Positions 44,876 to 57,639 of a stretch of 64,000 bases of DNA are shown one piece after another. The stretch comes from Stictocephala bisonia (lineage: Eukaryota; Arthropoda; Insecta; Hemiptera; Membracidae). The translations under genes were made by a program, and so were the position numbers. The stretch spans positions 1 through 64,000 of the forward strand of contig JAQJVL010000254.1 in NCBI GenBank assembly GCA_035578905.1. Direction: 5' to 3'. The number at the start of each line of letters is the position of its first letter. Positions within the stretch are counted from its first letter, which is position 1. Below the pieces are notes generated by a model that was not told the origin of the DNA, ran no database searches, and saw only the letters and a list, made by a program, of their open reading frames with translations.

Positions 44876-46190
44876 CCTAAATAATGGACAGTACACTGCA
44901 TCACTCATACTGATGGTTCATGTGTACCTGCCCTTTAATTGACTCAGATATTTTGTAGCAAGATGAGTCTACAAATTGCTACTTGATAATTCTTTTAGTT
45001 AGAAGTGCAGGAGGCAGTTTTAAGAATTAATTTATGTTAATATTTATTTTATAAATAATACATACTGTATATTCATACATACACTCTCTACTCACCTGAG
45101 AAAATGCCAGTGGTATTGAAAATTTGTTAGATTATGTGTTTATTTTGTGTTTGTTACTACTACTCTGGTGTTAGTGAACTTGTCTTCTAAGGTAAGTTTG
45201 CTGATGTCCTATCTCTCCAATATACTAATACACTCTTTTAAGAATTATTTGATATAAACCTGACTTTCCATTCATTATAATGGATAACTTTCAACCCATA
45301 TTAGGGGTGTAGTGAGGTTTTTACTATACATAAGGTCAACTAACCCTTGGAAAGAGCATTTATTCATTACCGATCTTCCTCACGAGGTAACATGCAGAGA
45401 TCCACAAATAGAATTGTAGCAGAGTGCCTTGGTGAGGCCGCAAGCCGAACTTTCCCTAGTGAGGCCGTAGATCGAGTTCCACAAAGGGGCTAAAGGAAAA
45501 CACGGAAGACCTCCGAAACAAAATTTATTAATCACCTAAAAGGTAGAGCAACAACAAAGGATCCTCTGGGAGATATGGATGCTATCTCTTCATTTTGAAA
45601 AATTCAACTGAGCGAAGCTCGGTTTACCAGTACTATGTTAATAATGACAATGAAGTATACTTAACTTTATTCTCAAGTCTTTATTACACTATCATCATAT
45701 GTTTCAAATTAAATACTTTCCATTACTTGACATTTGATCGTAGTCATTGATTATACGTTCTCAAACAGAAAAAAAAAAAAAAAACACCCTATCAAGTAGG
45801 CTTATATGATAAAACATCAATGTCATAGAACAATTGTAGTATACTACTGGCCTAAGTAATGTATACACAACAGTTATATAACTTATTTAGATTGTTATTT
45901 TTTAGACTGAATTCCTTGTTTTCATTTGTTTTTCATGCTCCTACTGAAGACAACTATTTTTTCTAATTAGTTTTAATCTCCATAGTTTCTAAATGAACTA
46001 TTCATAACAAATCGTAGTTGTCTTTTTTTACAAAAATATTGAACACCTAACGGTTTCTTTCTGCTTTTATATTTTTTCAGAACAGAGTAATTTACTTCAA
46101 TGGAAATTAAGTTTATTAATCTTTATTGAATAAAAAGTCAAATTAATTTACAGTGTTTCATCAACCATTTTTAAAAATAAATATGTTTGT
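44876..46190. other. ppk intron 9, 3' part
   Basis: No gene seen. At 45360-45620 a GC-richer stretch with GTGAGGCCGCAAGCCGAAC and GTGAGGCCGTAGATCGAG half-repeats and an AACTGAGCGAAGCTCGG hairpin looks like part of an unclassified repeat. An A18-like run lies near 45768. Confidence 0.45.
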
Positions 46191-46195
46191 TCTAG

Positions 46196-46368
46196 CCAAT
46201 ACTGGAGGTTTATTAGGCCTTTTCATGGGCTTCAGCTTTCTCAGTGCAGTTGAGGCTGTTTATTTTTTGACTCTTCGCATCTGGTGCTCCTCAAATCGCA
46301 AGAACAAACGAGGTGCACCTAGGGACAATCGGACGATGACTGTTGCACCATTTCCTTTTGTCAATTAG
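46196..46368 (+). CDS. pickpocket-type channel 1, exon 10 (second membrane segment and stop)
   Basis: Acceptor TTTGTTCTAG; T|CC (Ser507), then NTGGLLGLFMGFSFLSAVEA and VYFLTLRIW: TM2 with the GFS selectivity filter (residues 518-520) and the FLS...E cytosolic end. A basic tail (SSNRKNKRGAPRDNR) follows, with a TAG stop at 46366-46368 after residue 563. This closes the gene, and the total length is typical of a PPK channel. No canonical AATAAA was picked out immediately downstream. Confidence 0.93.
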
Positions 46369-46837
46369 CAAGCAGGCCAAATTATCAGAAAACAATCAAA
46401 TTTGAGTATATATTGAGCCCCATTAAAAACTCTGTTGTCTACTCTGCTGCAGTTTTTTAATCATTGTTCCTCAAATAACTTATTTTATTTAGTTCACAAA
46501 AATCGACTACTGTTGAGATCAATATGCTGTTCAAGACTATAGAACAACGCTCATAGAAGTTCTCAATTGAAGCGAAAATGATCGTTAGAATTTAACTATC
46601 TGTATGTGTTTAGGTTATATAAGCTTTATATTCATTATTTATTTGATAATCCTATAAAACAGGAATGAACCCAATATAATGAAGCATTGATACATTACAC
46701 CAGCAGCTACTAGAAAATGCGTGGAAATCTGTTATTAGCTGTCTTATGCACATCAGAGTGATATACAACGATAAATTATTATAGTTAAAGGTAAATTTTT
46801 TTCGTAAATATCTAATATTTTGGATTTTCCGCAGTCT

Positions 46838-46975
46838 ACATGTATAGAGGGGGGGTCAACACCACTGCATGTGTATGGGCCGGTTAGTACCACTGTATAT
46901 GTATGGGCGGGTCGTGGGTCAATACCACTGTTCGTGTATGGGTGGGTCAGTTTCACTGTACATGTATGGGGGTTG
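46838..46975 (+). repeat. G-rich minisatellite, third locus
   Basis: Four units of the type ACCACTGTATATGTATGGGC / GGGTC, about 28-36 bases each, match the units at 3361-3443 and 19093-19190. It lies about 470 bases after the ppk stop codon. The minus-strand frame through it is repetitive and not a gene. Confidence 0.75.
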
Positions 46976-46979
46976 GTTT

Positions 46980-49900
46980 TATTCTTTCTTTCATAGTATT
47001 TAATTCCTTATAAAATAAGCTTGGGCTTAAAACCAGGAATAAGAATAATTTATTGTCATAGACATTATAGAAGGTTTTAATAATGTGTATTTATATATGC
47101 AATACAGGTATAAATAGAAATAACTAAAAAAATTTGCGTTTTATTTATAAGTTGTTTGCCATGCCATTCACTACCCAAATTTATAATTACAGTGTCATTA
47201 ATAAGCCTTGTTACAAGTTACAACAATTTAAAAAAGTGATGTAGAAGAGTATAGCTGTTACAATAAGTTGTACATGGACAAAGAGCTGGAGAAACAAGAA
47301 AAACAACATTTGACACAGGAAAAGAAAAATCTTTACTTTTTACATGAAAATGAGAAAAACACTCATTTAAAATATTACACTGATAGCGAATTTAATCATC
47401 ACAAACGGAAGGGGATCACACATGCAATCCTCAATATAAATGTTTGCATGACAGGAACAGTTGATGGTTTTAATTTCCGTTAATCTAGATAAACATCAGA
47501 TTGATTTCGTTCTGAATATGTAATCGCAGGACAATCAATAGCATAAGAGTTGGAGCTTACATTTTGGTTACTTAGCTTGTGATTTCAAATCACTTTCATG
47601 TAACTAATACAAGATAAAAATCAACACATTGTTAGGTCTGATAGTAAAACACTAAGCTAGAGAGCATTTTTAAAACTAGCACTAGTTTTTAGAAATGATG
47701 TGATTCCAACAAAATTAAGCAAATCCACACAGAAAATATTCACTTTAGTACGAAAACACAGAATAAAACTCGGCATCATAAAATGTCAAACCTTTGATGC
47801 CTTAGGCACATTCCATGAGTGACATCAAATAGGAATCTGACAAATTGTATCTGCTGACTGGAATATTGTAGAAGTGTGATGTCTTTTATTTATTCACATC
47901 TACTAGGCTAGATGGAAATATTGTAAGATATGAGATACATATATATATATATATATATATATTTTAATATAAACCCTTGATAATACTGGTAATTATCAGT
48001 AGGGAAACTACTGTCTCATTCGAAATTATGAATAACATTTGAGTTTGAACCAATACTGTATGTGCACAATAACCACTAGTCGTACAAAAATAAAAATAAC
48101 ATTGTCACAATATTTCTTATTTATTTCTCCGTACTTGTGTAGGTGTGAAATTTGCATCGTCCTGAACATTCTTTAAACATTTTTTAGAGTAAAGAAAGTA
48201 CCACTATTATTGCACAACTTTGGATTGTTTTGTAACTTCAAAAAAGAATCACCAAATAAAATCTAATTATGTGAAACCTTGAAAAATATCAAACAAGTCT
48301 TGTTATCAAGTCATTAATTTGAATGTGTATTGTGTATATGCTAGTGATTTCATATGGTTATTATTGATAAAGGTGTCATTAGCGCTGGACCGTGAAATTG
48401 CCGCCTGCCCAGGTCACTCAGGCCTGGTAATTTGGGCACAACGTTACCACGTCTAAAATCTGGCTTCTTCCATTCCACTGGTAATGTGAACATTCCTAAA
48501 TAATAATGAATGCTTTTTTCCCCTTAAATGTGTAATGCCTGAAATAATTCTTTTTAACATAAAAAAGTTCAGTTCTTTCATATTCTTAAGGTTAACTCAC
48601 AGAATACAGATCAGGTTTAATAAGTCTCCAGGTAAAAATTTTAAGCACAGTCATATACAATTGAGTTATGCTGAAATATTTCAATGTATCATTGTGTGGT
48701 ATTGGTAACAGTCTAAGGAATTTTTGGTCAGGACAGGAGGAATTTGGAAAGTTTTACCTGTTCAAACCTGACCTTTAGACTAATCGTGAGCTGGCTAGAG
48801 AAATAAACTAGAATGTTGCTATAAAAAAAAATATATAAAAAAACAATTAACCGTGGGTTCACTTATTATAATCAATGTCATAGAAGCGCCTATTTTGTTG
48901 AACGTGTTAAAGTTGCACGCAAATTACAAGAGCTGAGTGGCCAGGCAGTCCAGTGCTCATGACACCCTTATCAATAATAAATCAATACAAGATCACTCAT
49001 CAAATATACAATACAAATTATAAAACGTATGAATTATTGACATCAATGTCTTAATAACAAGACGTGTCTGATGTTTTAAACACTACTCAGTGCCGAGAAA
49101 AAGTTACTTCACTAAATTGATAAGAACATTTTTTTCACATGCAAAAATTCTGAAACTTTGTACATTGGATTTTATCTAATGTATATATATTTTAGAAAGT
49201 TTCACATGTATCTGATAAGTAGTTTTTATTTGGTGATTTTTTTTAAATGTCACAAAACAATCCAGTTGTAAAATATTGGTTCTTTCTTTAAACCAACAAA
49301 GATTTAAAGAACATTAAAGACAATACAAATTTTACACCTACATTAGTTAACGGAGAAATGAGAAATAAATAAGGATAATTATGATTTTATTATTTTTGTA
49401 CATTCAGTGATTATTGTCCAGTGTTTATTGAAATTCGGTCCAAAATTTTGAATCGGGCAGTAAGCAATGTTTGATCTAATACCGTATTTTCAATATAAGT
49501 ACTATTCATTTTTTTTTAAAGTAATCAGGATATCAAGCAATGAACTTAGACCATTGTCAGCTACTGTTTACTGTGTTAAAAATAATGAGAGTATTAAATT
49601 TATACATAAAAGCCTATATTCAGTTTTTTACTGAACACAGAAACATTTACCCGATCATTAGAGGGGATACATACCCACAATACAAGGATTAGGAATAACA
49701 TTGATATTCCCTATCAACCAATGTCTGAAAACCTTCATAAAATGGTTAAAATATTTTAGGATTAAGATTATTCAGTATGTTCCCGTAAATTTAGGACCAA
49801 ATTGACAAAAAAAATTGTGACTGTAATTATTTTTTTATGTTCTAGTTTTATTGTCAATCACTAATTATTATGGCTTTGTTACCAAATTACAAAAATTAAC

Positions 49901-51900
49901 TTCAACAAAACCTCAAAACAAAATTGAGCTGACAAGATACAACTTTAGTTAAATTGTTACTGATTGATATAAGTGTCAGTGACTTTTAGTTAAACTGGTA
50001 TTATCACAATGTAAATCACAAAAAGAATCAGGTCTATATTTGTGAAATGTGCTTTTTTAAGATTTATGATTTAACTATCATAGCTAAAGAAGAACTATCC
50101 ATAGAACCATTAACTAAAGAAACTATCCATAGCTAAAATATAGAATTACCATGTAAAGGGCCAAAAAAGAATGGGCTAGATTAGTGGTTTTCAACGTATG
50201 TATCGCCAGCACATTGTTGTGACACCAGATTGGCTAGTTGTGCCGCAAAATTCTGAGGAATTATATTGTTGGATAATAATAATGACATTATAAAAAATAC
50301 ATTTATTCTTACAGTATTACAACAATACTCGCAAAACGGTATTTAAAATCATAAAATACATAAATTTTAAACAGTTTGTAACCAAAACTAGCCTATAACA
50401 AAAGTAAAGCAGATAATTCTAAAGTTACAAAAAAATTCTCTGAGCAAATCAAATAATTTGTATTACACGTTGAAATTATGAGAAAAAAGAAAACTTTTGG
50501 GGAGTGGGATGCGTTTACTTACGTGCCTATTTTAGTTCAGGGCTTGAAGTTACTATAACAAAATATTATCTGGATTAAATTAAAAACTTAATGAGAAATT
50601 TTGATTTAAAATTCTAGAACACAGGGCGGCCATTTCTATTGATGCAATTAAAAAGAGCATTACTTTGGAGCTTAGCCCCTAGTCCTTTATTATTAACACC
50701 ATAAATTATTTGTGTCTAAATAATTTATACAGGTTTTTAGTTTTATCAATCAATTCAACAACATATGATCAAACTGATATTAAATAAGCTTAAGTGATCA
50801 TTAAATAAGAAGTTATATTGAATCAGAGGATCTATATTAGGTTTATTGTTTGAAAAAAATATGCAGTTTACACCACCTAGATAAAACATTAAAACTTAAG
50901 TGGCTCATTTCATCGAGTGAGGAAAACTAATTTATCCTAGAAAACTCATTTTCTAGAAGAAAATTAAATTGGTGTTCTTTAATTTAATATGCTTCCTTTA
51001 CTGAAAACTAATATACAAATGTTTTTTTCACTTTTGCCTCTAAAAACACATTCCAAAACCTAGCCTATCCATCACAAAAATGAAAAATTTGCATTACATT
51101 TGGGGTATATTTGTACGTGGATAGGTATCACTGCAATTGTAAGGGTGGGCAAAATTATGTACAAATTTGTTTTTGGAAGTTTATAGTTAGTCGCTATTTT
51201 TATAATGATGACCACCAGTAGTTTTTCTTCACATTTAAGAAATAATTGTACCATAGACGAAACAGTTTCAAATTTGTGTTCTTTGTGTATTAACAAAAAA
51301 AGTCTAGTTATAAAAAGGCAACAAAATATTCATTAAAATAATAGATATGTAAAAATATAGTTGCAAACATTTTTTTTCCGTTAATAAACATAATTTTGAC
51401 AGAGTACAAATTACCTCTTGAAAAGATATACAAATTTCTTAGCCCATTTTAGACATTTTCAAATTTAATAAGGTGAGTAGAAACTGCATAAATATTTTTA
51501 AAACAAATAATCGGCACATAGGTGTTAGCCTACAATCACATAACTTAACTGCAATAGCATGCAAAATTGGCACACCAAAATCATTTAGGCCTACCTTCAC
51601 TGTATTGAGGTGCTTTTCTTGAAACAACACATAGGCCTATTCAATGGCATATGAAAACAGTATTTAAACCATTGTAATTTTGGTAGTTTCATATTGTTAC
51701 AATTTCATGAAAAAAATAAATAAAAATTCAAGACCAGTAAATCTAAATAAACTTATTTCAGAAAAAATAACCTGATTTAATATGGTATTTAATGAACATT
51801 GGCTGATACGTATTGCTAAATCTTTAATAGAAAATAAATCACAGACTTTGATTTGCATTTTAGACTAAGCTTATAATAATATAATTTATCGAGGTGCCTA
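46980..51900. other. intergenic DNA between ppk 1 and UBA3
   Basis: About 4.9 kb of AT-rich DNA. An (AT)12 run lies at 47939-47962. A short Lys/Glu-rich frame at 47268-47483 has no family resemblance. A hAT-like interspersed repeat may be present at 50180-50260 (AGTGGTTTTCAAC, TTGTGACACCAGATTGGC), and a decayed minisatellite unit at 51100-51155. Nothing else was recognised. Confidence 0.5.
47939..47962. repeat. (AT)12 microsatellite
   Basis: An uninterrupted AT dinucleotide run in the intergenic region. Confidence 0.95.
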
Positions 51901-51904
51901 ATAC

Positions 51905-53254
51905 TTAATCAATTATCATGTCATTGTCTGATTTGCTTAAAAATTTTACATTAAATATGACAGTATTAGGATTTGTAATGTCAGCAACCGCAATTTCCGA
52001 TCCGTTTTTTAAGCCTATTTCAATTAGGGTTTTTTTGAGATTTTCCCTAGTTTGCTTTTCAATGCTTGCCACATGAGGAAGATAAAGAGTTCTGTGTTTG
52101 CCATTTATAACTGCAGTTATTCCTGGACTTCGCATTTGATACTCTGGATCTTCACATAGACGATCTATTAACTCTTGTAATTTTACACAGCCACTTGAAA
52201 CTTCAAGAGTCTTTGGAACTTGACTACAAACTAAGCAGTCTTCCTTTTTCTCAGCGGAGTATGTATAAGTGTATATGCCATCTACATCATTGAACACCAT
52301 ATAATTATTTATTGGCATACAGCAACTTGTAGCTATTTTGAAGACCTCAGTTGCACAAGCAGCTGCAATTACTGCGTTTGTGGATGAAACAGCTGGAATT
52401 ATATTTTTCACCACTCCCTGGACAAGACGGTAACTCACACCACTAATGTTAAATTGACTTGCACGTTCATACGACTTCTCATAAATCCAATTGATGTGAT
52501 TGGGATCGTCACCATCAATTACTGATTCAAAAGGGTTTTCTTTATCCCACTGAATAACTTTGACATATTCAATGCAGTGTTCTGGAAGTCTTGGTGTGTT
52601 AGCAATTGTACACAATGGAAACGTGACTTGAGGTGGGTAAAGATCTAGTGTACACTCAACACAAGCTGTCATTCCAGGAAGAATTACTCTAGCATTTCCT
52701 TTGAATCCCTCAGTTCCACCATCAACTAATGGAATCAAGGTTGACTGGTCTAGGTCTCCATTTTCATCATAAGACAACAAGGATTGTAACATGCCGTTTA
52801 TCCATCTTCGGGCAACAACAGAATCTAATCCAGAAATAACAATATGAAACTGACGATAAAAAGACTCATCATAATCTTGTATTTTCTTAAAATGAGGGAC
52901 AACATTAGTTCCTGGAACTCTTTTATTTATAATCTCAGCAGCAATTTCAGCTTTAGAAAGACCAACATCTTTTCTTCGAAATAAAAACTGTCGGTTCAAA
53001 TTGGACAAGTCTATGGTATCCATATCAATAACATGAATATCACGAAATCCCATTAAAGCTAGATCTTTTAGTAACTCACATCCAAGTCCACCAGCTCCGA
53101 TAACAAGTAGTTTACATGAATTCATTATAAAATTTAGAGTTTCTGCAGAAGGATCAAAATCAGGGTGACAAAACGGACCTGATCTCTCAAGAACTTTTTT
53201 CAAATGACACCAACGACGTAGAGAATTGTCTGGACTATTCGAAAGCACATCCAT
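51905..53254 (-). CDS. UBA3: NEDD8-activating enzyme E1 catalytic subunit UBA3, single exon
   Basis: A 449-residue protein, the full family length. With its APPBP1/NAE1 partner it adenylates NEDD8, takes it as a thioester and passes it to UBC12, so controlling cullin-RING ligases. Seen: ATP-binding GAGGLG (53-58), [17 protein letters not shown] (77-93), the SGLDS segment (141-145), zinc cysteines C198/C201 and C340/C343, the catalytic cysteine C215 in [28 protein letters not shown] as in animal UBA3, and the C-terminal ubiquitin-fold E2-binding domain (about 350-449). ATG at 53254 is the natural start; the stop is at 51905-51907. There are no introns or defects. It is head-to-head with the second ppk gene, whose start codon is 853 bases away. 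A functional retrocopy is possible because the gene is intronless. Confidence 0.95.
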   Translation of the reverse strand: MDVLSNSPDNSLRRWCHLKKVLERSGPFCHPDFDPSAETLNFIMNSCKLLVIGAGGLGCELLKDLALMGFRDIHVIDMDTIDLSNLNRQFLFRRKDVGLSKAEIAAEIINKRVPGTNVVPHFKKIQDYDESFYRQFHIVISGLDSVVARRWINGMLQSLLSYDENGDLDQSTLIPLVDGGTEGFKGNARVILPGMTACVECTLDLYPPQVTFPLCTIANTPRLPEHCIEYVKVIQWDKENPFESVIDGDDPNHINWIYEKSYERASQFNISGVSYRLVQGVVKNIIPAVSSTNAVIAAACATEVFKIATSCCMPINNYMVFNDVDGIYTYTYSAEKKEDCLVCSQVPKTLEVSSGCVKLQELIDRLCEDPEYQMRSPGITAVINGKHRTLYLPHVASIEKQTRENLKKTLIEIGLKNGSEIAVADITNPNTVIFNVKFLSKSDNDMIID

Positions 53255-53879
53255 AATGATTAAGATAACAAATTGTTCAACTAAGTAAAGTTAAAATAAC
53301 ATAACCTGAACTCCTCTATTCCAAATTAGTGCACTACAGACGTACAATCAACATGAATGAAGTTTCAAAGATAAGGAAAACGCAATTCATAAACCTGAGA
53401 TGTACAATCAAGAGTAATAAGGAGCCGACCGATTTTAGGTTAAGTTATAGGTCTATGGCGACACATGCTGAGGAAACATATAAACATAATATACTCCACG
53501 GTAACTAAAACATGTTCTATTTACCGTGATATATTCAATACAATTTTGTTCTAACGAAATACTTCAGCTTATCAATATTTAAGAGAGAGAGAGAAGACAA
53601 TAATTGCAAACATATTAATTGATTAACTTTACTCAACTAATTCAGAGTTTACAAGTCACTTTGGAATTCTTATCCAACAAATTGGCAATTAATTAATATT
53701 TTAACAGACATAACAAACAAAACTACCACAATTATTAGTGTCAGTCTACAGCCAAAGTTGTAAACATTTCAATAAAAATAATAAAATTTAAAAAAACGCT
53801 ACACATGTACCTTTTCTAATTAAAAAGATAAAATACAAATCAAGTGAACACAAATTATTACAATATCAGTAGAAACGTA

Positions 53880-53960
53880 CATATATTATGGCGATCGATT
53901 TCGGTAAATCACGTTTACTTTAACCAAACTATAGGGATTCCCAAAGGAATCTGATGGGAT
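53880..53960 (-). repeat. decayed Penelope-like terminus
   Basis: The minus strand aligns with the motif region at 43228-43280: GGGAATCCCTATAG for GTGAATCCCTCTGG, and GTGATTTACCGAAATCGATC for GTGGTTCACCGAAATCGATC. The ATCGAT palindrome is kept, but the CTGAGGA core has changed to TTGGTTA. It lies between UBA3 and ppk 2. Confidence 0.5.
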
Positions 53961-54107
53961 TCACCAACACATAATATTTAAAAACTATTTTCGATCAGTT
54001 AAAAACTAATTTTGAACCATACATCGCACAGACACAATTTTTCAACTAAAACCTGTTTTAAGTGTTTTTGACACCAATACTACTTTCCTCACGAACAAGA
54101 AATCAAT

Positions 54108-54382
54108 ATGACGCCCCAGAACAACGGCATCGGTCAGTGGGTCACTCACAGCGGTAGTAGCGGTATGAGCTCATTGGTTTACCGAGGAGCGCGGCGTATG
54201 GAGCGGCAGATGGGTGCTATTCCAGTTGTGGTGCCGGAAGTAGCTTGGTTGGAGGAATCATCAACACCTAAGGGCGATTGTTCATGCCAGTGTTTTCGTC
54301 ATGCCGTGGCAGACTTCACTCAGCATTCATCTCTACATGGACTGCGTTACGTAGCTGATCAATCTATATCCAAAGCTGAAAG
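54108..54382 (+). CDS. pickpocket-type DEG/ENaC channel 2, exon 1
   Basis: ATG at 54108 (context ATCAATATGA) opens a cytosolic N-terminus containing DCSCQCFRHAVADFTQHSSL and HGLRYVADQS, the same family block as DFSQNTSLHGLRYI in the first gene, with the HG gating pair. It ends GAA AG|GTAAGT, phase 2, exactly as in the first gene's exon 1. The N-terminus is about 25 residues longer and unlike that of the paralogue. The next exon is 9.4 kb downstream at 63742. Confidence 0.88.
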
Positions 54383-54980
54383 GTAAGTTTGAATGTTGCT
54401 GAAAGGTAAAGACAAAATCTCAATATTTTTAGAATAGGGAGTATCATAAACAAATATTGCAAAACACATTTACAAATATACTAGAATACCTTTTAGTAAT
54501 TTAATCTCCAGACCAATTTAGATTCTCAGTTATGCTCTATTACAAAATCTGTTAATAGTTAATATTACTGTATTAGGATGGTTTTCATATTAAAAAAATG
54601 CATTTTTCAAATGTAAGGGCGTGTTAATTAATAAAGAACAAGTTCGAGTCAAAGGAAGTTCATCAAAGTTTGGTAACAGGGTTTAGATAAGTTTTCTCAT
54701 ACACAATTTCTAATGAGTTAAAACATTCAGACAAGTTTTACTTGTATTTTGTAATAGACACTAAATACATTCAGTTAAAATATCAACGATCGAAAAACAT
54801 ACGTATATATCAATACATTCATTTTTAGAGTGAAAATATGACCAGCATAATACGTATTTGAATTTGATTGATATTGTTCAGTATTCTTATATATATATAC
54901 TACGTGGCAATTCTTGGTAACACTTCTCCTTTTTTAATATTTCGTAGTTGTGTAATGAAGATGCTATTGATTATTCTAAA

Positions 54981-55359
54981 ACCGTTATAACTTTACCTCT
55001 GAGGAGAGCACAAAATGGCAACATTGTATATCTTAAGCGCTTGGCTCCTTCCTGTTCTACGGCTAATTTGTTTCCGGTCTAGATGAGTCACAACTAGGGC
55101 CTGATAGTTTTTATAAGTTAAAATTGTCCGATTGACTTCGTTTTTGATATTTGTAAACAGTAAAAAAGTATTTTCCAGTTAAGCACTAAAACGTTTTTAA
55201 TTCATACTAAAAAAAAATAAATTTGACACTTCCTACATTCTTAACAATTGTGAGTCAACGGATTAAAAATTATAGGAGAGCTGAGCGGTCTGGAGTGCGA
55301 CGTTGCCTATGTCGATTCTCCAGTTTTGTCCGCTAACCTCAGAGGTAAAGCTAGAACGG
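54981..55359. repeat. short inverted repeat pair, possible MITE ends
   Basis: ACCGTTATAACTTTACCTCT (54981-) is mirrored, with two differences, by AGAGGTAAAGCTAGAACGG ending at 55359. The interior has no coding capacity. In intron 1 of ppk 2. Confidence 0.4.
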
Positions 55360-55379
55360 CTGGATTATAATATGTTCAC

Positions 55380-55920
55380 CCTGTTTAGTAGGAAAGGCCT
55401 CAAAGAACGTTTTTTAGCCATAAGAATAACTTGAATATATTTAAATTAATCAAAAAGTAACGGCATTCAATAATTATATTTATGACACTTTAGCGACATT
55501 TTACATGTAAATTGATGTTTATAATATTAAGGAGGTTATAAATAATTCTTAATGTTACAGAGAGTGTAATTTTGTATTCAGCAGACGCTTTGTTTCGTCT
55601 ATAAATGAAAAATTGAATGGATGTCTGGTTTTATTTTTATATGTACTTTATGCGTTACTGCATCATTCATATGATCCCCATGAAACTTTGAGGCGTTATT
55701 TATTTCTTCCCAGGGAAAGATTTTAACATGGTTTTATTCACATTCGACAATAAGTCTGCTCTATTCGCTTTTTAAGTTTCAATAATAATCTAAAGTTATT
55801 TTATTTATTTAATTGATCGTTAGCTACTAAACAAATGACATGACATGAAACACTTTTTAAATATGATTAAATACAACTCAAGTCCAGTGAATGAGCTACG
55901 GTGATGGATTTAAATGATTT
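55380..55920. other. ppk 2 intron 1, nothing recognised
   Basis: AT-rich intron sequence without supported frames or repeat borders. Confidence 0.5.
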
Positions 55921-55964
55921 TACTTGATACAGTTTACATAATAATTCGTAGTCAAAAGTCACAA

Positions 55965-56085
55965 ACCGAGACCAAGGGCCGAGGATTTACGAGCGCAGTG
56001 AGTGAATCGGCATTACCGAGGCCCATGTCAAAAGAGCATAGCGAGTGACGGGTTGGCACGCGAAGCGTGCTGGTGCGTCCCCTAG
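55965..56085 (+). mobile_element. Helitron 3' terminus
   Basis: A GC-rich stretch ends with a perfect hairpin GCACGC-GAA-GCGTGC (56056-56070), then 11 bases, then CTAG (56082-56085) followed by T. A subterminal hairpin plus CTRR before T is the diagnostic Helitron 3' end. There are no inverted repeats and no target duplication, as expected. The 5' end was not located, so length is unknown. Confidence 0.6.
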
Positions 56086-56089
56086 TAAA

Positions 56090-56975
56090 TACAAATTTGA
56101 AGTTTCACCAATGTATGTCTGTTTTTCAACACATCTACCAAATGAACTATTTTCATCACATAGGCTGAACAACCCATTTTAGTTGTGTTCAAAATTCAAA
56201 TTTAACAATTTCCTGCAATAGAAGTTTTAACGTGTTTCTTAATTAATTATTGTTAGAGCCCAACACTGTCCTTATTAATAAATAGGCTGTTCGATAGAAA
56301 AGACAAATCTTTGTAACTTTAATGTGATTAAGGCGGTTCGGCCGGCATTAGTGACAACTGATTTTCGCTACGCGCGCTAGCTGTACGTCTGACTGCGAGG
56401 TACTCACACACAAACACCGACCCGCCTTCCCCTGGAATGCGTGGGGTATAGTTGCAGGAAGTCATTGAAACGTGCAACTGTGCCAATTCCTAGTGCAAAG
56501 TGATTGTAAAAAATTCCATTTTTGTTATAGTCAGTGGTACACTGATATCACCAAATAATGAATATTGAACAATTGATCACGTTATGGCTATTTAATCGTG
56601 GCCGAAAGCGAAATCAACAGCTATTTGGTTACTTCTATGATAGACAGTAGTGCAGCAGGAGAAAAAATAATTAAAAATGTAGTCTTGATAGATGAAATTA
56701 TACAAGGTGTTGCAAAAATTTATTTAGCAGTTTCTAGGATCCTTCAAATTTATTTACAATCTCTTCTGTAAGAATGCTAGAAAATAAGTAAATTTGCTGT
56801 ATTTACGAAAGTGGTTGGATAAAACACAGAGGTCAGAACCCACATTATAGAGAAAAAGCAGAATGTCTTTACATCATAGCCAACTCACGGTAACTTACCG
56901 TGTAGCCAACTGACTTTCTAGGAAAAGGTGACATAGGCTCACATTCTGTTCCCTTAGACCTATTACATAAACTTA
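56090..56975. other. ppk 2 intron 1, nothing recognised
   Basis: Mixed-composition sequence. A balanced patch at 56335-56470 has no recognised family. Confidence 0.45.
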
Positions 56976-56980
56976 TTTAG

Positions 56981-57112
56981 GAACATTTCTTCTGATTGTA
57001 GTGAATACATATTACCACCCAAAACAGCTAGATTACAAAAAATGTATTTAAGAAAATTTCTTCTGTTTGTATTGAATACATATTACCACCAAAAACAGCT
57101 GGATGTAAAACT
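56981..57112 (+). repeat. 71-bp tandem duplication
   Basis: GAACATTTCTTCTGATTGTA (56981-) recurs as GAAAATTTCTTCTGTTTGTA at 57052, with GAATACATATTACCACC and AAAACAGCT following in both. Two copies, moderately diverged. Confidence 0.8.
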
Positions 57113-57411
57113 GGTAAAACTGGATTTTAACTGGATGTACCAAAACTTACTAAAGTAATGTGGGTCATCCTGTAAGGGGGTTCATTTAGCAAGCCACTCG
57201 TAACTGTTGGCCAACACCCTTCGTGTAAACACCAACGGGCCATGTGAAATGACAGTAAGAAACCTCGAGTCAGGCATAAGCACTCCTCGTTAACTTGTCT
57301 CTTTGTAAAAGATCACAAGTGACTTGTTCAAGTCCCGGTGCAAATTCCCCCAAGCCAGTAACAAATCACGTCTTGCCAGTTTAGTCTGTCATTAGATGTG
57401 GCAATAGACGA

Positions 57412-57627
57412 GTGCATTTGTTGAATTTTTCATTTTTCTGTGAACAAGGCATTAGATACGGTAATCATGTACTGAAGAAATTAATTCCTACAATATGGTC
57501 TCCCAATCAAATCATATGTTTCCTAGAAGTGTTCGATGAATATGAACTCTTGTGGGATGAAGACACCATCAACCACTCATCACATATCTCCATTGTCACT
57601 TGTCAGGTAAAACCAACTATAGCATGA
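57412..57627 (+). pseudogene. MADF/Myb-like domain fragment, copy 1
   Basis: A short frame with IWSPNQIICFLEVFDEYELL and WDEDTI resembles the start of MADF-type DNA-binding domains (Trp, then a helix with Fxx.Y...LWD). A related stretch occurs at 61219-61340, and the sequences upstream of both also match, so this is part of a repeat. It runs into the non-LTR element without its own continuation. Confidence 0.35.
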
Positions 57628-57639
57628 TACAAAAAAGAC

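Noticed and set aside
45360..45620. Possible LTR or Helitron piece with repeated GTGAGGCCG words
   Set aside because: No TG..CA ends, primer site, CTRR terminus or coding motif could be shown.
46753..46956. Minus-strand frame with repeated HTYT/PYT words
   Set aside because: It is the translation of the G-rich minisatellite.
47268..47483. Short Lys/Glu-rich plus-strand frame
   Set aside because: No splice context, no motif and an isolated position; composition alone explains it.
50180..50260. hAT-like interspersed repeat resembling AGTGGTTTTCAAC elements
   Set aside because: Only one possible end was seen; no partner end or duplication was found.
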